From CALCKU01 sp964534845 (GTDB lineage Bacteria; Pseudomonadota; Alphaproteobacteria; Caulobacterales; Maricaulaceae): a DNA stretch of 20,943 nt. Positions 1-7,926 of the stretch are shown piece after piece. The stretch is from contig CAZHPV010000046.1 of the NCBI GenBank assembly GCA_964534845.1, positions 1-20,943 of the forward strand, read 5' to 3'. A program made the translations under genes and the position numbers. Numbering within the stretch: position 1 is the stretch's first letter; each line of letters opens with the position of its first letter. The notes beneath the pieces were generated by a model. It was not told the DNA's origin. It was given only the letters and a program-made list of their open reading frames with translations, and searched no databases.

Positions 1-1479
1 CGTACAGGCAATATCAAGGCCTTTTTGCATGGCTCTATCGCGGGCGGTTTCAAATTGTAGCAGTGCGGCCATACTGGTTGTGCGATACTCTAGAGGTGGC
101 CTCGAGAGATGCTCAGGTGGGAAGTTTTTTTCTATAAAGGACGTGCTGGCCTGACCTTGGATGAAATCTTCATGGTCAAGCGCTCTGATCAAGAAATCCC
201 TGTTAGACGTCACACCAAATAATTGCAGGTCTTTTAGGGCGTCTATCAAATGCAGTCTTGCGGCCTCGCGGGTTTCACCTTTTGCAATGATTTTAGCAAT
301 CATCGGATCGTAAAAAGGGGATATATCACCGCCTGTCTCGATCCCGCTATCAATACGGATATTACCACCTTGTTCTGCCCCCCATAATTCGACCCGGCCG
401 GTAGAGGGCAAAAAATTACGGGCAGGGTCTTCGGCATAAAGACGGGCTTCTATCGCGTGACCGTCAAGTTTTATATCCTTTTGGGACAGTTCTAGGGGCT
501 GGCCCTGTGCGGTCCGAAATTGCAGCGCAACAAGGTCTAATCCAGTGACCATCTCGGTAACGGGGTGTTCGACTTGCAAACGTGTATTCATTTCCAAAAA
601 ATAATAGGCACCATTTTCATCCAGCATAAATTCTACCGTGCCCGCCCCGACATATCCGATATCCATTGCGGCTTTAACGGCGCTTGCGCCCATCTTTTCT
701 CGCAGCTCTGTTGTCATGACCGGACAGGGCGCTTCTTCCAAGACTTTTTGATGTCGGCGCTGTACGGAACAATCGCGCTCACCTAAATGCAAGGTATGAC
801 CGAAGCTATCGGCAAAAATTTGTATTTCGACATGGCGAGGGTCAATCAACGCTTTTTCAATAATGAGCGTATCGGAGCCAAAGGCAGCCTTGGCTTCGGA
901 ACGCGCAGAGCTTAGGGATCCGGGCAGGTCTTTGGCAGAACGGACTAAGCGCATACCCCGCCCGCCGCCGCCCGCTGCTGCCTTGACCATTACAGGAAAG
1001 CCGATTTTTCCGGCCTCGTTTATCAGAGTTTTATCATCTTGGGTTTTACCCTGATAACCGTCAATACACGGCACGCCAGCCTTTATCATGCGGCGCTTGG
1101 CTTTCGCTTTATCGCCCATAAGAGACAGAGCCTCGGGGGCTGGGCCTATAAAGACCAGTCCGGCCTTAAGACAGGCTCGTGCAAATTCAGCGTTTTCAGA
1201 TAAGAAGCCGTAACCCGGATGTATGGCCTGCGCCCCGCTTTCCTTTGCCGCTTTGAGAATGTTTTTTATGTTTAGATAGCTTTTCTCCGTTTCAGACGGG
1301 CCAATAGGAAAGGCTTGATCGGCCATTTTGACATGCAGGGCTCCGGCGTCAGCTTCTGAAAAAACAGCGATAGTTTGCAAACCCATATTACGCGCCGTTC
1401 GGATAATGCGGCACGCAATCTCACCGCGATTGGCGATCAATACAGTTGAAAAAGGCCGATATGTCGGGCGTGTTTTCAT
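1..1479 (-). CDS. Acyl-CoA carboxylase biotin carboxylase (alpha) subunit, partial at left edge (AtuF/LiuD-like)
   Basis: ATP-dependent carboxylation of the biotin carried on an acyl-CoA carboxylase. My reverse-strand translation is open for 493 codons and runs off the left edge. Visible landmarks: the N-terminal IANRGEIACRI (15-25), HPGYGFLSEN (87-96), the ATP-grasp glycine loop KAAAGGGGRGMR (167-178), GERDCSVQRRHQK (233-245) and EMNTRLQVEHPVTE (296-309). Family members run to about 650-670 residues, so roughly the last 170, including the biotinyl domain with its MKM motif, lie outside the window. ATG at 1479 overlaps the hydratase stop by four bases (ATGA), implying translational coupling as the last known gene of the leftward carboxylase operon. 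The partner beta subunit two genes upstream places it in the methylcrotonyl/geranyl-CoA carboxylase group; the exact acyl substrate cannot be read from this subunit. Confidence 0.93.
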   Translation of the reverse strand, partial: MKTRPTYRPFSTVLIANRGEIACRIIRTARNMGLQTIAVFSEADAGALHVKMADQAFPIGPSETEKSYLNIKNILKAAKESGAQAIHPGYGFLSENAEFARACLKAGLVFIGPAPEALSLMGDKAKAKRRMIKAGVPCIDGYQGKTQDDKTLINEAGKIGFPVMVKAAAGGGGRGMRLVRSAKDLPGSLSSARSEAKAAFGSDTLIIEKALIDPRHVEIQIFADSFGHTLHLGERDCSVQRRHQKVLEEAPCPVMTTELREKMGASAVKAAMDIGYVGAGTVEFMLDENGAYYFLEMNTRLQVEHPVTEMVTGLDLVALQFRTAQGQPLELSQKDIKLDGHAIEARLYAEDPARNFLPSTGRVELWGAEQGGNIRIDSGIETGGDISPFYDPMIAKIIAKGETREAARLHLIDALKDLQLFGVTSNRDFLIRALDHEDFIQGQASTSFIEKNFPPEHLSRPPLEYRTTSMAALLQFETARDRAMQKGLDIACT

Positions 1480-2288
1480 GATTTGGGAGCCCAACTGGGT
1501 CGACGTTTTTCAATAAAGCTGGCTATACCTTCGCGGCCTTCATCAGAGGTAATACAATCGGCGAATTTTTCCGCTGCAAAGTCCTTTTGGGCTTCGCGGT
1601 CCAGATAGGGGGTCGCCAGCAAAATTTCCTTGGTGATGGCAATAGCACCGGGGGCACATTTCAGCAGACCTGATTTAATCTCACGTTCAACTCTCTCCAA
1701 GCCCTCAACATCGGCAACGACAAAATCCGATAATCCGTAGTCCGGCGTTTTAGTGCCGTCAAAGCGCGCGCCGGTTAACATGAGACGGCGTGCTTTTGGC
1801 AAGCCGACACGGGCAACAATAATCGGCGCGATTTGTGCGGGCGCTATGCCGATCATGGTCTCGGTTAAAGAAAATTTTGCATCTTTCGTCACGGCGATGA
1901 TATCGGCACAACACATCAAACCCAGCCCGCCCGCTATCGCTGCACCCTCTACAAGTGCGACGACGAGCTGCGGCATGGACAAGACCAGATCAAACAAATC
2001 TCCGGCTTCGCGGTTCATTTTGACAAAATCGGACCGCGGGTCTTTGGCCGCATTTTGTCCAGCGCTAAAGCTTTTTAAATCTCCGCCTGCGCAAAACACG
2101 CCGCCGCGACCGCGCAAGGTTATGCCGCGAATAGTTTTATCGGTTTTGGCATATTCCAAGGTTTCTATTAATTCGTCGGTGAGTTGCGTGCTTAACGCAT
2201 TGCGGTTCTCAGGCGCGTTCAACCAGATGGTCAACCAAGCCTCACGGCGTTCAAGATCAAGTTTTCCGGTTTTGGGTAATCCAGTCAT
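1476..2288 (-). CDS. Enoyl-CoA hydratase/isomerase family protein (AtuE/LiuC-like)
   Basis: Crotonase-fold protein of 270 residues, expected to hydrate the carboxylated unsaturated CoA ester made by the neighbouring carboxylase. The oxyanion-hole segments are FCAGGDL (65-71) and GAAIAGGLGL (116-124). Of the two catalytic glutamates of mitochondrial crotonase, the second is present (E143 in SLTETMIG). The first is replaced by glycine in AGGLGLMCCAD, the pattern I associate with methylglutaconyl-CoA and isohexenylglutaconyl-CoA hydratases. The start ATG overlaps the carboxyltransferase stop by one base (TAATG), and its stop overlaps the alpha-subunit start by four. The tail KRRPSW is typical of the crotonase C-terminus. 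The specific product (HMG-CoA-like or a longer isoprenoid analogue) is inferred from context only. Confidence 0.9.
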   Translation of the reverse strand: MTGLPKTGKLDLERREAWLTIWLNAPENRNALSTQLTDELIETLEYAKTDKTIRGITLRGRGGVFCAGGDLKSFSAGQNAAKDPRSDFVKMNREAGDLFDLVLSMPQLVVALVEGAAIAGGLGLMCCADIIAVTKDAKFSLTETMIGIAPAQIAPIIVARVGLPKARRLMLTGARFDGTKTPDYGLSDFVVADVEGLERVEREIKSGLLKCAPGAIAITKEILLATPYLDREAQKDFAAEKFADCITSDEGREGIASFIEKRRPSWAPKS

Positions 2289-3910
2289 TAAGGCCTCGCT
2301 ATACCAAAGCTGTTTTCCTTAACCCGACGATTGCAGCCTTCCCAAACGGTGGCGAGCAAAAAGCCTAATGTGTGTCGGCTATCTCTCGGGTCTATCATTC
2401 CATCATCAAGACAATGGCCAGACGTGTAAAACGCTCCGGCTTGACTATCAAAAATATCTGTTAAGGCTTTTCTTTGGGCTTTGGCTACTGTGTCGGGAAC
2501 TTTGCGTCCTGTTCTGGCGGCTTGGGCGCTTGCTACAATTTCCATAACCGTTGCCGCCTGTTCACCGCCCATAACGCCGGTGGCAGCATTGGGCCATGTC
2601 AGGCAAAAATCGGGGTCATATCCGCGCCCGCACATGCCGTAATTCCCGGCTCCGAAACTGGCGCCGATCATAAGGGTAAGACGCGGCACAGATGTATTGG
2701 TGACCGCTTGTATCATTTTCGAGCCATGTTTAATCATGCCCGCCTGTTCATAGGTTTTGCCAACCATATATCCCGTTGTGTTTTGCAGAAAAATCAAGGG
2801 TGTGTCGGCTTGGTCCATAAGCTGGATAAATTGAGCAACTTTTGTTGCGCCGTTTGGATCTATCGGGCCGTTATTGGAAATAATACCGCATTTATAACCG
2901 TGTATTTCGGCTTGAACACAAACCGTGCTGACCCCGTAATCCGGTTTGAAATCCGAAAAGTCAGAGCCGTCCACAATTCGCGCAATCACTTCGCGTACCT
3001 CATACGGTATGCGGTAATTTATTGGCACAATGCCTGCGATCTCATCAGCGCTGTAAAGCGGCTCTTTATAATGGGGCTTTGCAGGGATTTTTGCGCGTTC
3101 ATTCCAACCAATCCGCCCAATGACCTCGCGCGCCATAAGCACGGCCTCGCCGTCATTCTGGGCGAGATATTCAACCAGACCTGATAGCGTTGCGTGCATT
3201 TCGGCTCCGCCCAGCTCCGCCGCGGATGCAATTTCACCCGTGGCTGCTTTTAGCAGAGGCGGGCCAGCCAAAAAGGCTTGTCCTCGACCTTTAACCCCGA
3301 TGACATAGTCTGACAGTCCCGGCATATAAGCCCCGCCAGCTGTTGAGGAGCCGTGCAAAATAGACACAACAGGTAGACCTTTTTTGGACAAGCGAGCCAG
3401 ATTGGCAAAGAGTGTCCCGCCTTCAATGAAGCCTTCTACGGTATAATTCATCAGATCGCCGCCAGCACTTTCTACCAAGTGAATAAAAGGCAGATTTTGT
3501 TTTAAGGCAATTTCTTGGGCGCGTCGTAACCGGTAGCCCCCAGCTGTGGTTAGCGCTCCGGCTTTAATGCCGCTATCATCGGTGACAATGGCGCAGCGTG
3601 TGCCTTGAATATAACCAATACCGGCCATGATAGAACTCCCTGGAATGGATTTCTCCGCATCCGGTGTATCCAGTAAATATCCAGCGAGATTGCCAATTTC
3701 GAGATATGGCATACCGGGGTCCAGTAATCGGCCCAGTCGTTCGCGTGGTAGAAGTTGTCCGCGTTTCTCAAATCGGGGCTTTTTACTGGCAGATAAGGCG
3801 GGTGCTTTGGCGTTTAATCTTTCAAGCTTTTCGATCAAGCTCAGCATATCTTTTCGTCGGTCTTGATAGGGTTGAGAGGATGTGATGATTTTAGATTTAA
3901 AGACGGGCAT
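2288..3910 (-). CDS. Acyl-CoA carboxylase carboxyltransferase (beta) subunit, methylcrotonyl/geranyl-CoA carboxylase family (AtuC-like)
   Basis: Transfers the carboxyl group from biotin to an unsaturated branched acyl-CoA. The 540 residues match the family's usual 535-540. The N-terminal half carries the first oxyanion loop SAGG (148-151) and TAGGAYMPG (190-198), followed by FLAGPPLLKAATGE. The C-terminal half carries NTTGYMVG, the second oxyanion region GASFGAGNYGMCGRGY, and WPNAATGVMGGEQAATV. These motifs separate the MCC/GCC family from propionyl-CoA and acetyl-CoA carboxylases. GMIKHGSKM and GRGYDP look to me closer to AtuC than to LiuB, but this is from memory and is not a measured similarity. 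The ATG overlaps the AtuA-like stop by one base (TAATG). Propionyl-CoA carboxylase activity is unlikely. Confidence 0.92.
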   Translation of the reverse strand: MPVFKSKIITSSQPYQDRRKDMLSLIEKLERLNAKAPALSASKKPRFEKRGQLLPRERLGRLLDPGMPYLEIGNLAGYLLDTPDAEKSIPGSSIMAGIGYIQGTRCAIVTDDSGIKAGALTTAGGYRLRRAQEIALKQNLPFIHLVESAGGDLMNYTVEGFIEGGTLFANLARLSKKGLPVVSILHGSSTAGGAYMPGLSDYVIGVKGRGQAFLAGPPLLKAATGEIASAAELGGAEMHATLSGLVEYLAQNDGEAVLMAREVIGRIGWNERAKIPAKPHYKEPLYSADEIAGIVPINYRIPYEVREVIARIVDGSDFSDFKPDYGVSTVCVQAEIHGYKCGIISNNGPIDPNGATKVAQFIQLMDQADTPLIFLQNTTGYMVGKTYEQAGMIKHGSKMIQAVTNTSVPRLTLMIGASFGAGNYGMCGRGYDPDFCLTWPNAATGVMGGEQAATVMEIVASAQAARTGRKVPDTVAKAQRKALTDIFDSQAGAFYTSGHCLDDGMIDPRDSRHTLGFLLATVWEGCNRRVKENSFGIARP

Positions 3911-5775
3911 TATAAATCTCTCACCAAACCGGACGGGATGTCTATATTTTGGGCCAGCAAAATCTGGGCATATCCCTTGCCTTGTGCGTCATTTCTAAGA
4001 CTAGCCGCTCCGCCGCCACCAAGAACATTATCAATTAAAATATTAAGCGCATGCGAGCCCGGCAGGACATAGACATCAATCGAGGTCGTATCGTCCGGGT
4101 TCAGAAAATGTGCGTAGACCTGCTTAATCCTCTCAAGGCTCAATGCGTTGGCAATATAGGGTAAAAACTCCGGCTTGCGCGCGATAATGCCGATATTGGC
4201 CTTATTGCCTTTATCTCCCGAGCGGCCCCATGCCAGCTTTATCAGAGGCAGACTTATCATGCCCTCTTCTTTGCGGGTTTGTGCAGCGATATCGGCGGGA
4301 CTGACGATTGCGGTAGGCTTTTTAGGTTTTTGTATCGGAGGCTGTCCATCTTGTGGCATTCCGTCATGAGTGAGGACATCTTGGAAGGCGGTTTTTTGGC
4401 CGTTAATATCGAGGGTGATCTCGACGCCGTTTTTGGGTGTGAGATAAGACAGTAAGCGTACAACAGGGGACGGTTTGCCGCGAACGCCCGTAAAGCCGGA
4501 AAGCCCTGGCGGTGTTGCTAGCCCCATACCGGCCATTTCTTTTAGAAAAATTCCGACCGCCTTTATCTCGGGATGTTTAACAGCGAGTTTTAAAACCACT
4601 TCATATGGACCTTCAGGGTCTGTACGGGTTAGAGGCCCCGTTTGCGAGCCGCCGCCAATAATTTCCTGACTGGTTTCACTAAAGGGTCCAAGATTAAATC
4701 TCCGAAGCGCTTTTGCGGCTCTGTCCAAGGTTGCTTCGGCGAACTTATCGGCTTTAATTCGGGCATCCAGACCGTAAAATGTGGCGTAATTACCTGCGCG
4801 GTATCCATCGCTATAGGTCAGGCAGGTTTTATAGCTCGGCGGGGCGGGGCGGCCTTTCGCAGGTGAAACTTCAACGCGGTCCTTTGCAATTTGCGTAAGG
4901 GTAACATCAGAGAAGTCACAGATCACATCCGGTAAAGCATAGGCGCGCGGGTCGCCTATCTCGTAAAGCATTTGCTCCGATATTGTGCCAATGTTGACGC
5001 AGCCTCCCGTGCCGTCTGGCTTCGTGGTGACAAACCGACCATCCGCCGAAATCTCTGCAATCGGGTAACCGATATTGCCGATATCTCCCGCTTCTTGCCA
5101 ATCTGTGAAATTTCCGCCTGTGGCTTGCGGCCCGCATTCTAAAATATGTCCCGCAAGAGACCCGCTGGCCAAAAGGTTCCAATCTGTTAGGCCCCATCCA
5201 AATTCGTAAATACATGCGCCCAATGTGACGGCGCTATCCACGCAGCGCCCTGTAATGATTATATCTGCACCTTGTTCCAAGGCCTTGGCGATCGGAAAGG
5301 CGCCGAGATAAAGATTAACGCTCATGATCTTGTCAACATCCGGGAAGGTGTCTCCGGAAAACATATCAACAGGTTTGCGGGCGGCAATTTCTAATTTGCG
5401 CGAGACTAAATCATCGCCTGTAATGATGGCGACCTTTAAATCCAGACCTTTTTGCGCTATTAAGGCCCGTATGTTTTCACCGCAGGCTTGTGGGTTTATC
5501 CCGCCGGCATTAGAGATGATTTTTACACCCGATTTAGCGATGCTCTCCAAATTATCGCGCATGACGCTATCGACAAAATCTGTAGCATACCCCTTTGAGA
5601 GGTCTTTAGCTTTGGCGCGTGCCATAATCGACATGGTAATTTCTGCGAGATAGTCATAGACGAGATAGTCAATCTGACCTCCGCTGAGGAGTTGCGGTGT
5701 GGCCATGGCGCTCTCGCCCCAATATCCGGACGCCCCGCCAATTCTAATTTTCTTTCCACTCACATCGGAAGGCAT
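3910..5775 (-). CDS. AtuA-like protein (DUF1446, acyclic terpene utilisation family)
   Basis: Two-part protein of 621 residues. A large N-terminal DUF1446/AtuA domain opens with KIRIGGASGYWGES and includes YDYLAEITMSIMARAK and IIITGRCVDSA. A small C-terminal domain begins near LAWGRSGDKGNKANIGI and ends with GGGGAASLRNDAQGKG. The family is always found beside acyl-CoA carboxylases but its reaction is not established, so I assign none. It is first in the leftward operon, ahead of the beta subunit, as AtuA is in Pseudomonas. I chose ATG 5775 because AAAGG sits five bases upstream and the conserved domain begins almost at once. An in-frame TTG at 5841 would add 22 residues of unconserved-looking sequence with no obvious ribosome site; it remains possible. 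Confidence 0.88.
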   Translation of the reverse strand: MPSDVSGKKIRIGGASGYWGESAMATPQLLSGGQIDYLVYDYLAEITMSIMARAKAKDLSKGYATDFVDSVMRDNLESIAKSGVKIISNAGGINPQACGENIRALIAQKGLDLKVAIITGDDLVSRKLEIAARKPVDMFSGDTFPDVDKIMSVNLYLGAFPIAKALEQGADIIITGRCVDSAVTLGACIYEFGWGLTDWNLLASGSLAGHILECGPQATGGNFTDWQEAGDIGNIGYPIAEISADGRFVTTKPDGTGGCVNIGTISEQMLYEIGDPRAYALPDVICDFSDVTLTQIAKDRVEVSPAKGRPAPPSYKTCLTYSDGYRAGNYATFYGLDARIKADKFAEATLDRAAKALRRFNLGPFSETSQEIIGGGSQTGPLTRTDPEGPYEVVLKLAVKHPEIKAVGIFLKEMAGMGLATPPGLSGFTGVRGKPSPVVRLLSYLTPKNGVEITLDINGQKTAFQDVLTHDGMPQDGQPPIQKPKKPTAIVSPADIAAQTRKEEGMISLPLIKLAWGRSGDKGNKANIGIIARKPEFLPYIANALSLERIKQVYAHFLNPDDTTSIDVYVLPGSHALNILIDNVLGGGGAASLRNDAQGKGYAQILLAQNIDIPSGLVRDL

Positions 5776-5841
5776 AACGGCCTTTATTAAAGACTTATCC
5801 GGCTGGTCGTTTGCGCCAACCTGTCTTGACAAGTCTTTCAA

Positions 5842-5936
5842 ATTGAATTTAACTCACTAAATATGAATAATCCTCATTTTATAAATGTCAAGCCTCTGAA
5901 AGCCGTGCAGTGCCTGCTCGGACTATACCTCACTCT
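5842..5936. promoter_or_regulatory. Divergent control region between the AtuA-like operon and tetR
   Basis: AT-rich spacer between oppositely oriented operons. On the minus strand TTGACA (5891-5886) is followed after 16 bases by TATTCA (5869-5864), a candidate promoter for the carboxylase operon. On the plus strand TTGAAT (5843-5848) is followed after 17 bases by AATAAT (5866-5871), a candidate for tetR and the dehydrogenases. The two -10 elements overlap. Between and across them lies an imperfect inverted repeat, ATTGAATTTA (5842-5851) and TAAATATGAAT (5858-5868), with a perfect inner ATTTA/TAAAT pair six bases apart. It could be the TetR operator. The motifs are seen in the sequence; their function is inferred. 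Confidence 0.45.
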
Positions 5937-6677
5937 ATGAAATTGGACGAAACGAAATTGGATTTAAAGGACAAGGGGCGAACCCGTCGTCAGCGTGTCG
6001 AAAAGAAAGAGGGCGCAATAATTGCCGCTGCGCGGCATATCTTTACTGAGAAGGGTTTTTTTAAAACGACGATGGCCCAGATTGCGCGCAAGGCGGGGGT
6101 CGCAAATGGCACAGTCTATATTTATTTTGAAAATAAAGAGGCTCTGGCTCGGAAAGTCGTGGAGGACTTTTATGCTCGCCTTATGCAAAGCACCCAGATC
6201 GGGGTCGATAAATGTGAGACTACCCGCGAAAAGCTGGAATTTCTCGCCTCCCATCATTTGTCACGTATCATTGACGAGTGGCAAATTCTGGAACTGAGTC
6301 CGGTATTCATGAAAACGTTTGAGGGTTATGGCTCGAGTGGATTGTTTGAGCTTAACAAATCCTATGTGTCCATATTTGACCGTATAATCAAAGATGGCCG
6401 CCGCGTTGGCGAATTATCGGATGATATAGACTTATGGATATTACGAGACCTGTTTTTTGGTGCGCTGGATTACGGTGCCAAGACAATAATGGTTAAGTCG
6501 CGCCGTGAAGATCAAACGCAATTTACCCAAGCGCTGGTCAATAAGCTTTGCGCAGACCTAGAGCCTACATCCCCGTCTGCTGTTAATGAAATGGGTGCGC
6601 ATTTACCCGGACTTGTGGACCGTTTAGAGCAGGTTGCTAATCGCATGGAGACGGCCTTAGAAAAGCCGAAGGGATAG
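5937..6677 (+). CDS. TetR/AcrR family transcriptional regulator (AtuR/FadR-type)
   Basis: DNA-binding repressor of 246 residues. The N-terminal helix-turn-helix is clear: AAARHIFTEKGFFKTTM, then QIARKAGVANGTVYIYFENKEAL, the classic TetR recognition helix with the YxYFxNKE signature. The rest is an all-helical ligand-binding domain, presumably sensing an acyl-CoA. It is longer than typical TetR proteins (about 190-220 residues) because of a basic N-terminal extension (KDKGRTRRQRVEKKEG) and a C-terminal tail. I prefer ATG 5937; an in-frame GTG at 5910 would add nine residues. Neither has a good ribosome site. The gene is divergent from the carboxylase operon and 7 bp ahead of the first dehydrogenase, so it likely regulates both arms and itself. 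Confidence 0.9.
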   Translation: MKLDETKLDLKDKGRTRRQRVEKKEGAIIAAARHIFTEKGFFKTTMAQIARKAGVANGTVYIYFENKEALARKVVEDFYARLMQSTQIGVDKCETTREKLEFLASHHLSRIIDEWQILELSPVFMKTFEGYGSSGLFELNKSYVSIFDRIIKDGRRVGELSDDIDLWILRDLFFGALDYGAKTIMVKSRREDQTQFTQALVNKLCADLEPTSPSAVNEMGAHLPGLVDRLEQVANRMETALEKPKG

Positions 6678-6684
6678 GGGGAAA

Positions 6685-7902
6685 ATGCCAAAAGAGAAAC
6701 AAATGACATCCGAGCTAAAGGCATTTGCCCGTGACGCGCAGGCATGGTTCAAGGAAAATGCGCCTGGCCCGCAAGATTTTATGCTGCCCCTTACCTTTAT
6801 GGAAGTTGGCACAGACCAGCAATTCGACTTTCTACGAAGCTGGCAGAACAAGGTTTACGAAGCTGGCTATCTGGGTGCGGCCTGGCCAAAAGAATATGGC
6901 GGGGGCGGGCTTACGCAGGCCCATCAGGATATCGCGACAGCGGCTATGCGCAAATATAATGCACCGATTATGCTCAATGCGATTGGCCTGAATTGGACGG
7001 GGCCTCTCTTGCTTGACATGGGCTCGGAGGCCCATAAGAAAAAATATATAAAAGGGATATTATCGGCTGAAGATATCTGGGCGCAGGGCTTTTCGGAACC
7101 TGAAAATGGTTCTGATTTGGGTAATGCCCAGTTAAGGGCTGTGCGCGACGGGGATAGCTATATTCTTAATGGCTCCAAAATATGGACCACGCAGGGCAAT
7201 TTCGCCAAATATATGATCTTGCTGGCCCGCACTAATCCTGAGGCCCCAAATAAATATGCGGGTCTGAGCTTTATTCTGACACCCATGCGTGTCCCCGGCA
7301 TAGAAACGCATAAAATCCGTAAATTGACTGGTGAGTACGGCTTTACCCAGACATTTTTTACGGATGCTCGTATTCCAACCGACGGACTGATGGGGCAGGA
7401 AGGTCAGGGATGGAAAATTGCCATGCAGACTTTGGAATATGAACGGGGTGCGCGCGGGGGACAGGCGGGTGGTTATGTTATGACACAGACAGACCCGCTT
7501 GAAATTATTGATTTGGCGCGTAAAGCGCAGCGGGGCGGGGTGGCCGCAACAGATGATCCTGTAATCCGCGATAAGCTGATTGATTTCATCATAGAAGCCC
7601 AAGCGATAAATTTAAATCAGGCGCGGGTTAAAATCCCGCCGCTTAATATGGATAAACCCATGGGTCTACCGCTAATGTCAAAACTGGTCTGGACGGAATA
7701 TGCCCGCAGGGTCAATGAATTTGCCTTAAGTTTGCAGGGTACACGGGCGGGTTATTATGTTGATGAGCCCAATGCGGTTGATAACGGGTTTTGGCATAGA
7801 AGTTACCTCAATGCTTTTTCTGCTACAATTGGGGGCGGTACGTCTCAAATCCAACATAACATAATCGGTGAGCATGTCTTAGGCTTGCCTAAATCCCGGT
7901 AG
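6685..7902 (+). CDS. Acyl-CoA dehydrogenase, catalytic-glutamate subunit of a probable heteromeric pair
   Basis: Flavin-linked alpha,beta-dehydrogenation of an acyl-CoA; 405 residues. The family core is visible as WPKEYGGGG (67-75), QGFSEPENGSDLG (134-146), LNGSKIWTTQG (161-171) and IGGGTSQIQHN near the C-terminus. E253 in EYERGARGG sits at the helix-G position that supplies the catalytic base in isovaleryl-CoA dehydrogenase; the MCAD-type position is glycine (GGGTSQIQ). The usual RxxFGxxI flavin-contact motif, expected about 26 residues after E253, is absent. The downstream gene has that motif and lacks the glutamate, so the two look complementary. ATG 6685 has GGGGG three bases upstream; an in-frame ATG at 6703 is an alternative. 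Gap to tetR is 7 bp. Confidence 0.92.
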   Translation: MPKEKQMTSELKAFARDAQAWFKENAPGPQDFMLPLTFMEVGTDQQFDFLRSWQNKVYEAGYLGAAWPKEYGGGGLTQAHQDIATAAMRKYNAPIMLNAIGLNWTGPLLLDMGSEAHKKKYIKGILSAEDIWAQGFSEPENGSDLGNAQLRAVRDGDSYILNGSKIWTTQGNFAKYMILLARTNPEAPNKYAGLSFILTPMRVPGIETHKIRKLTGEYGFTQTFFTDARIPTDGLMGQEGQGWKIAMQTLEYERGARGGQAGGYVMTQTDPLEIIDLARKAQRGGVAATDDPVIRDKLIDFIIEAQAINLNQARVKIPPLNMDKPMGLPLMSKLVWTEYARRVNEFALSLQGTRAGYYVDEPNAVDNGFWHRSYLNAFSATIGGGTSQIQHNIIGEHVLGLPKSR

Positions 7903-7926
7903 CGAACCCGTGCGAGTATTGAAACG

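Noticed and set aside
1753..2322. 189-codon plus-strand frame opposite the hydratase gene
   Set aside because: Antisense shadow: rich in Ser, Pro, Arg and Ala, no domain, and the opposite strand holds intact crotonase motifs.
2474..3184. 236-codon open frame on the plus strand inside the carboxyltransferase gene
   Set aside because: It is exactly antisense to well-conserved carboxyltransferase motifs, has no recognisable domain or ribosome site, and its composition (many Cys, His, Phe) is that of a mirror frame.
5910..5936. GTG 5910 as the start of the TetR gene
   Set aside because: It adds nine residues (PARTIPHS-type) with no family resemblance and no ribosome site; ATG 5937 is preferred, though not proven.
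7132..7602. 156-codon minus-strand frame inside the first acyl-CoA dehydrogenase
   Set aside because: Antisense to conserved dehydrogenase sequence, no domain and no neighbours on that strand.
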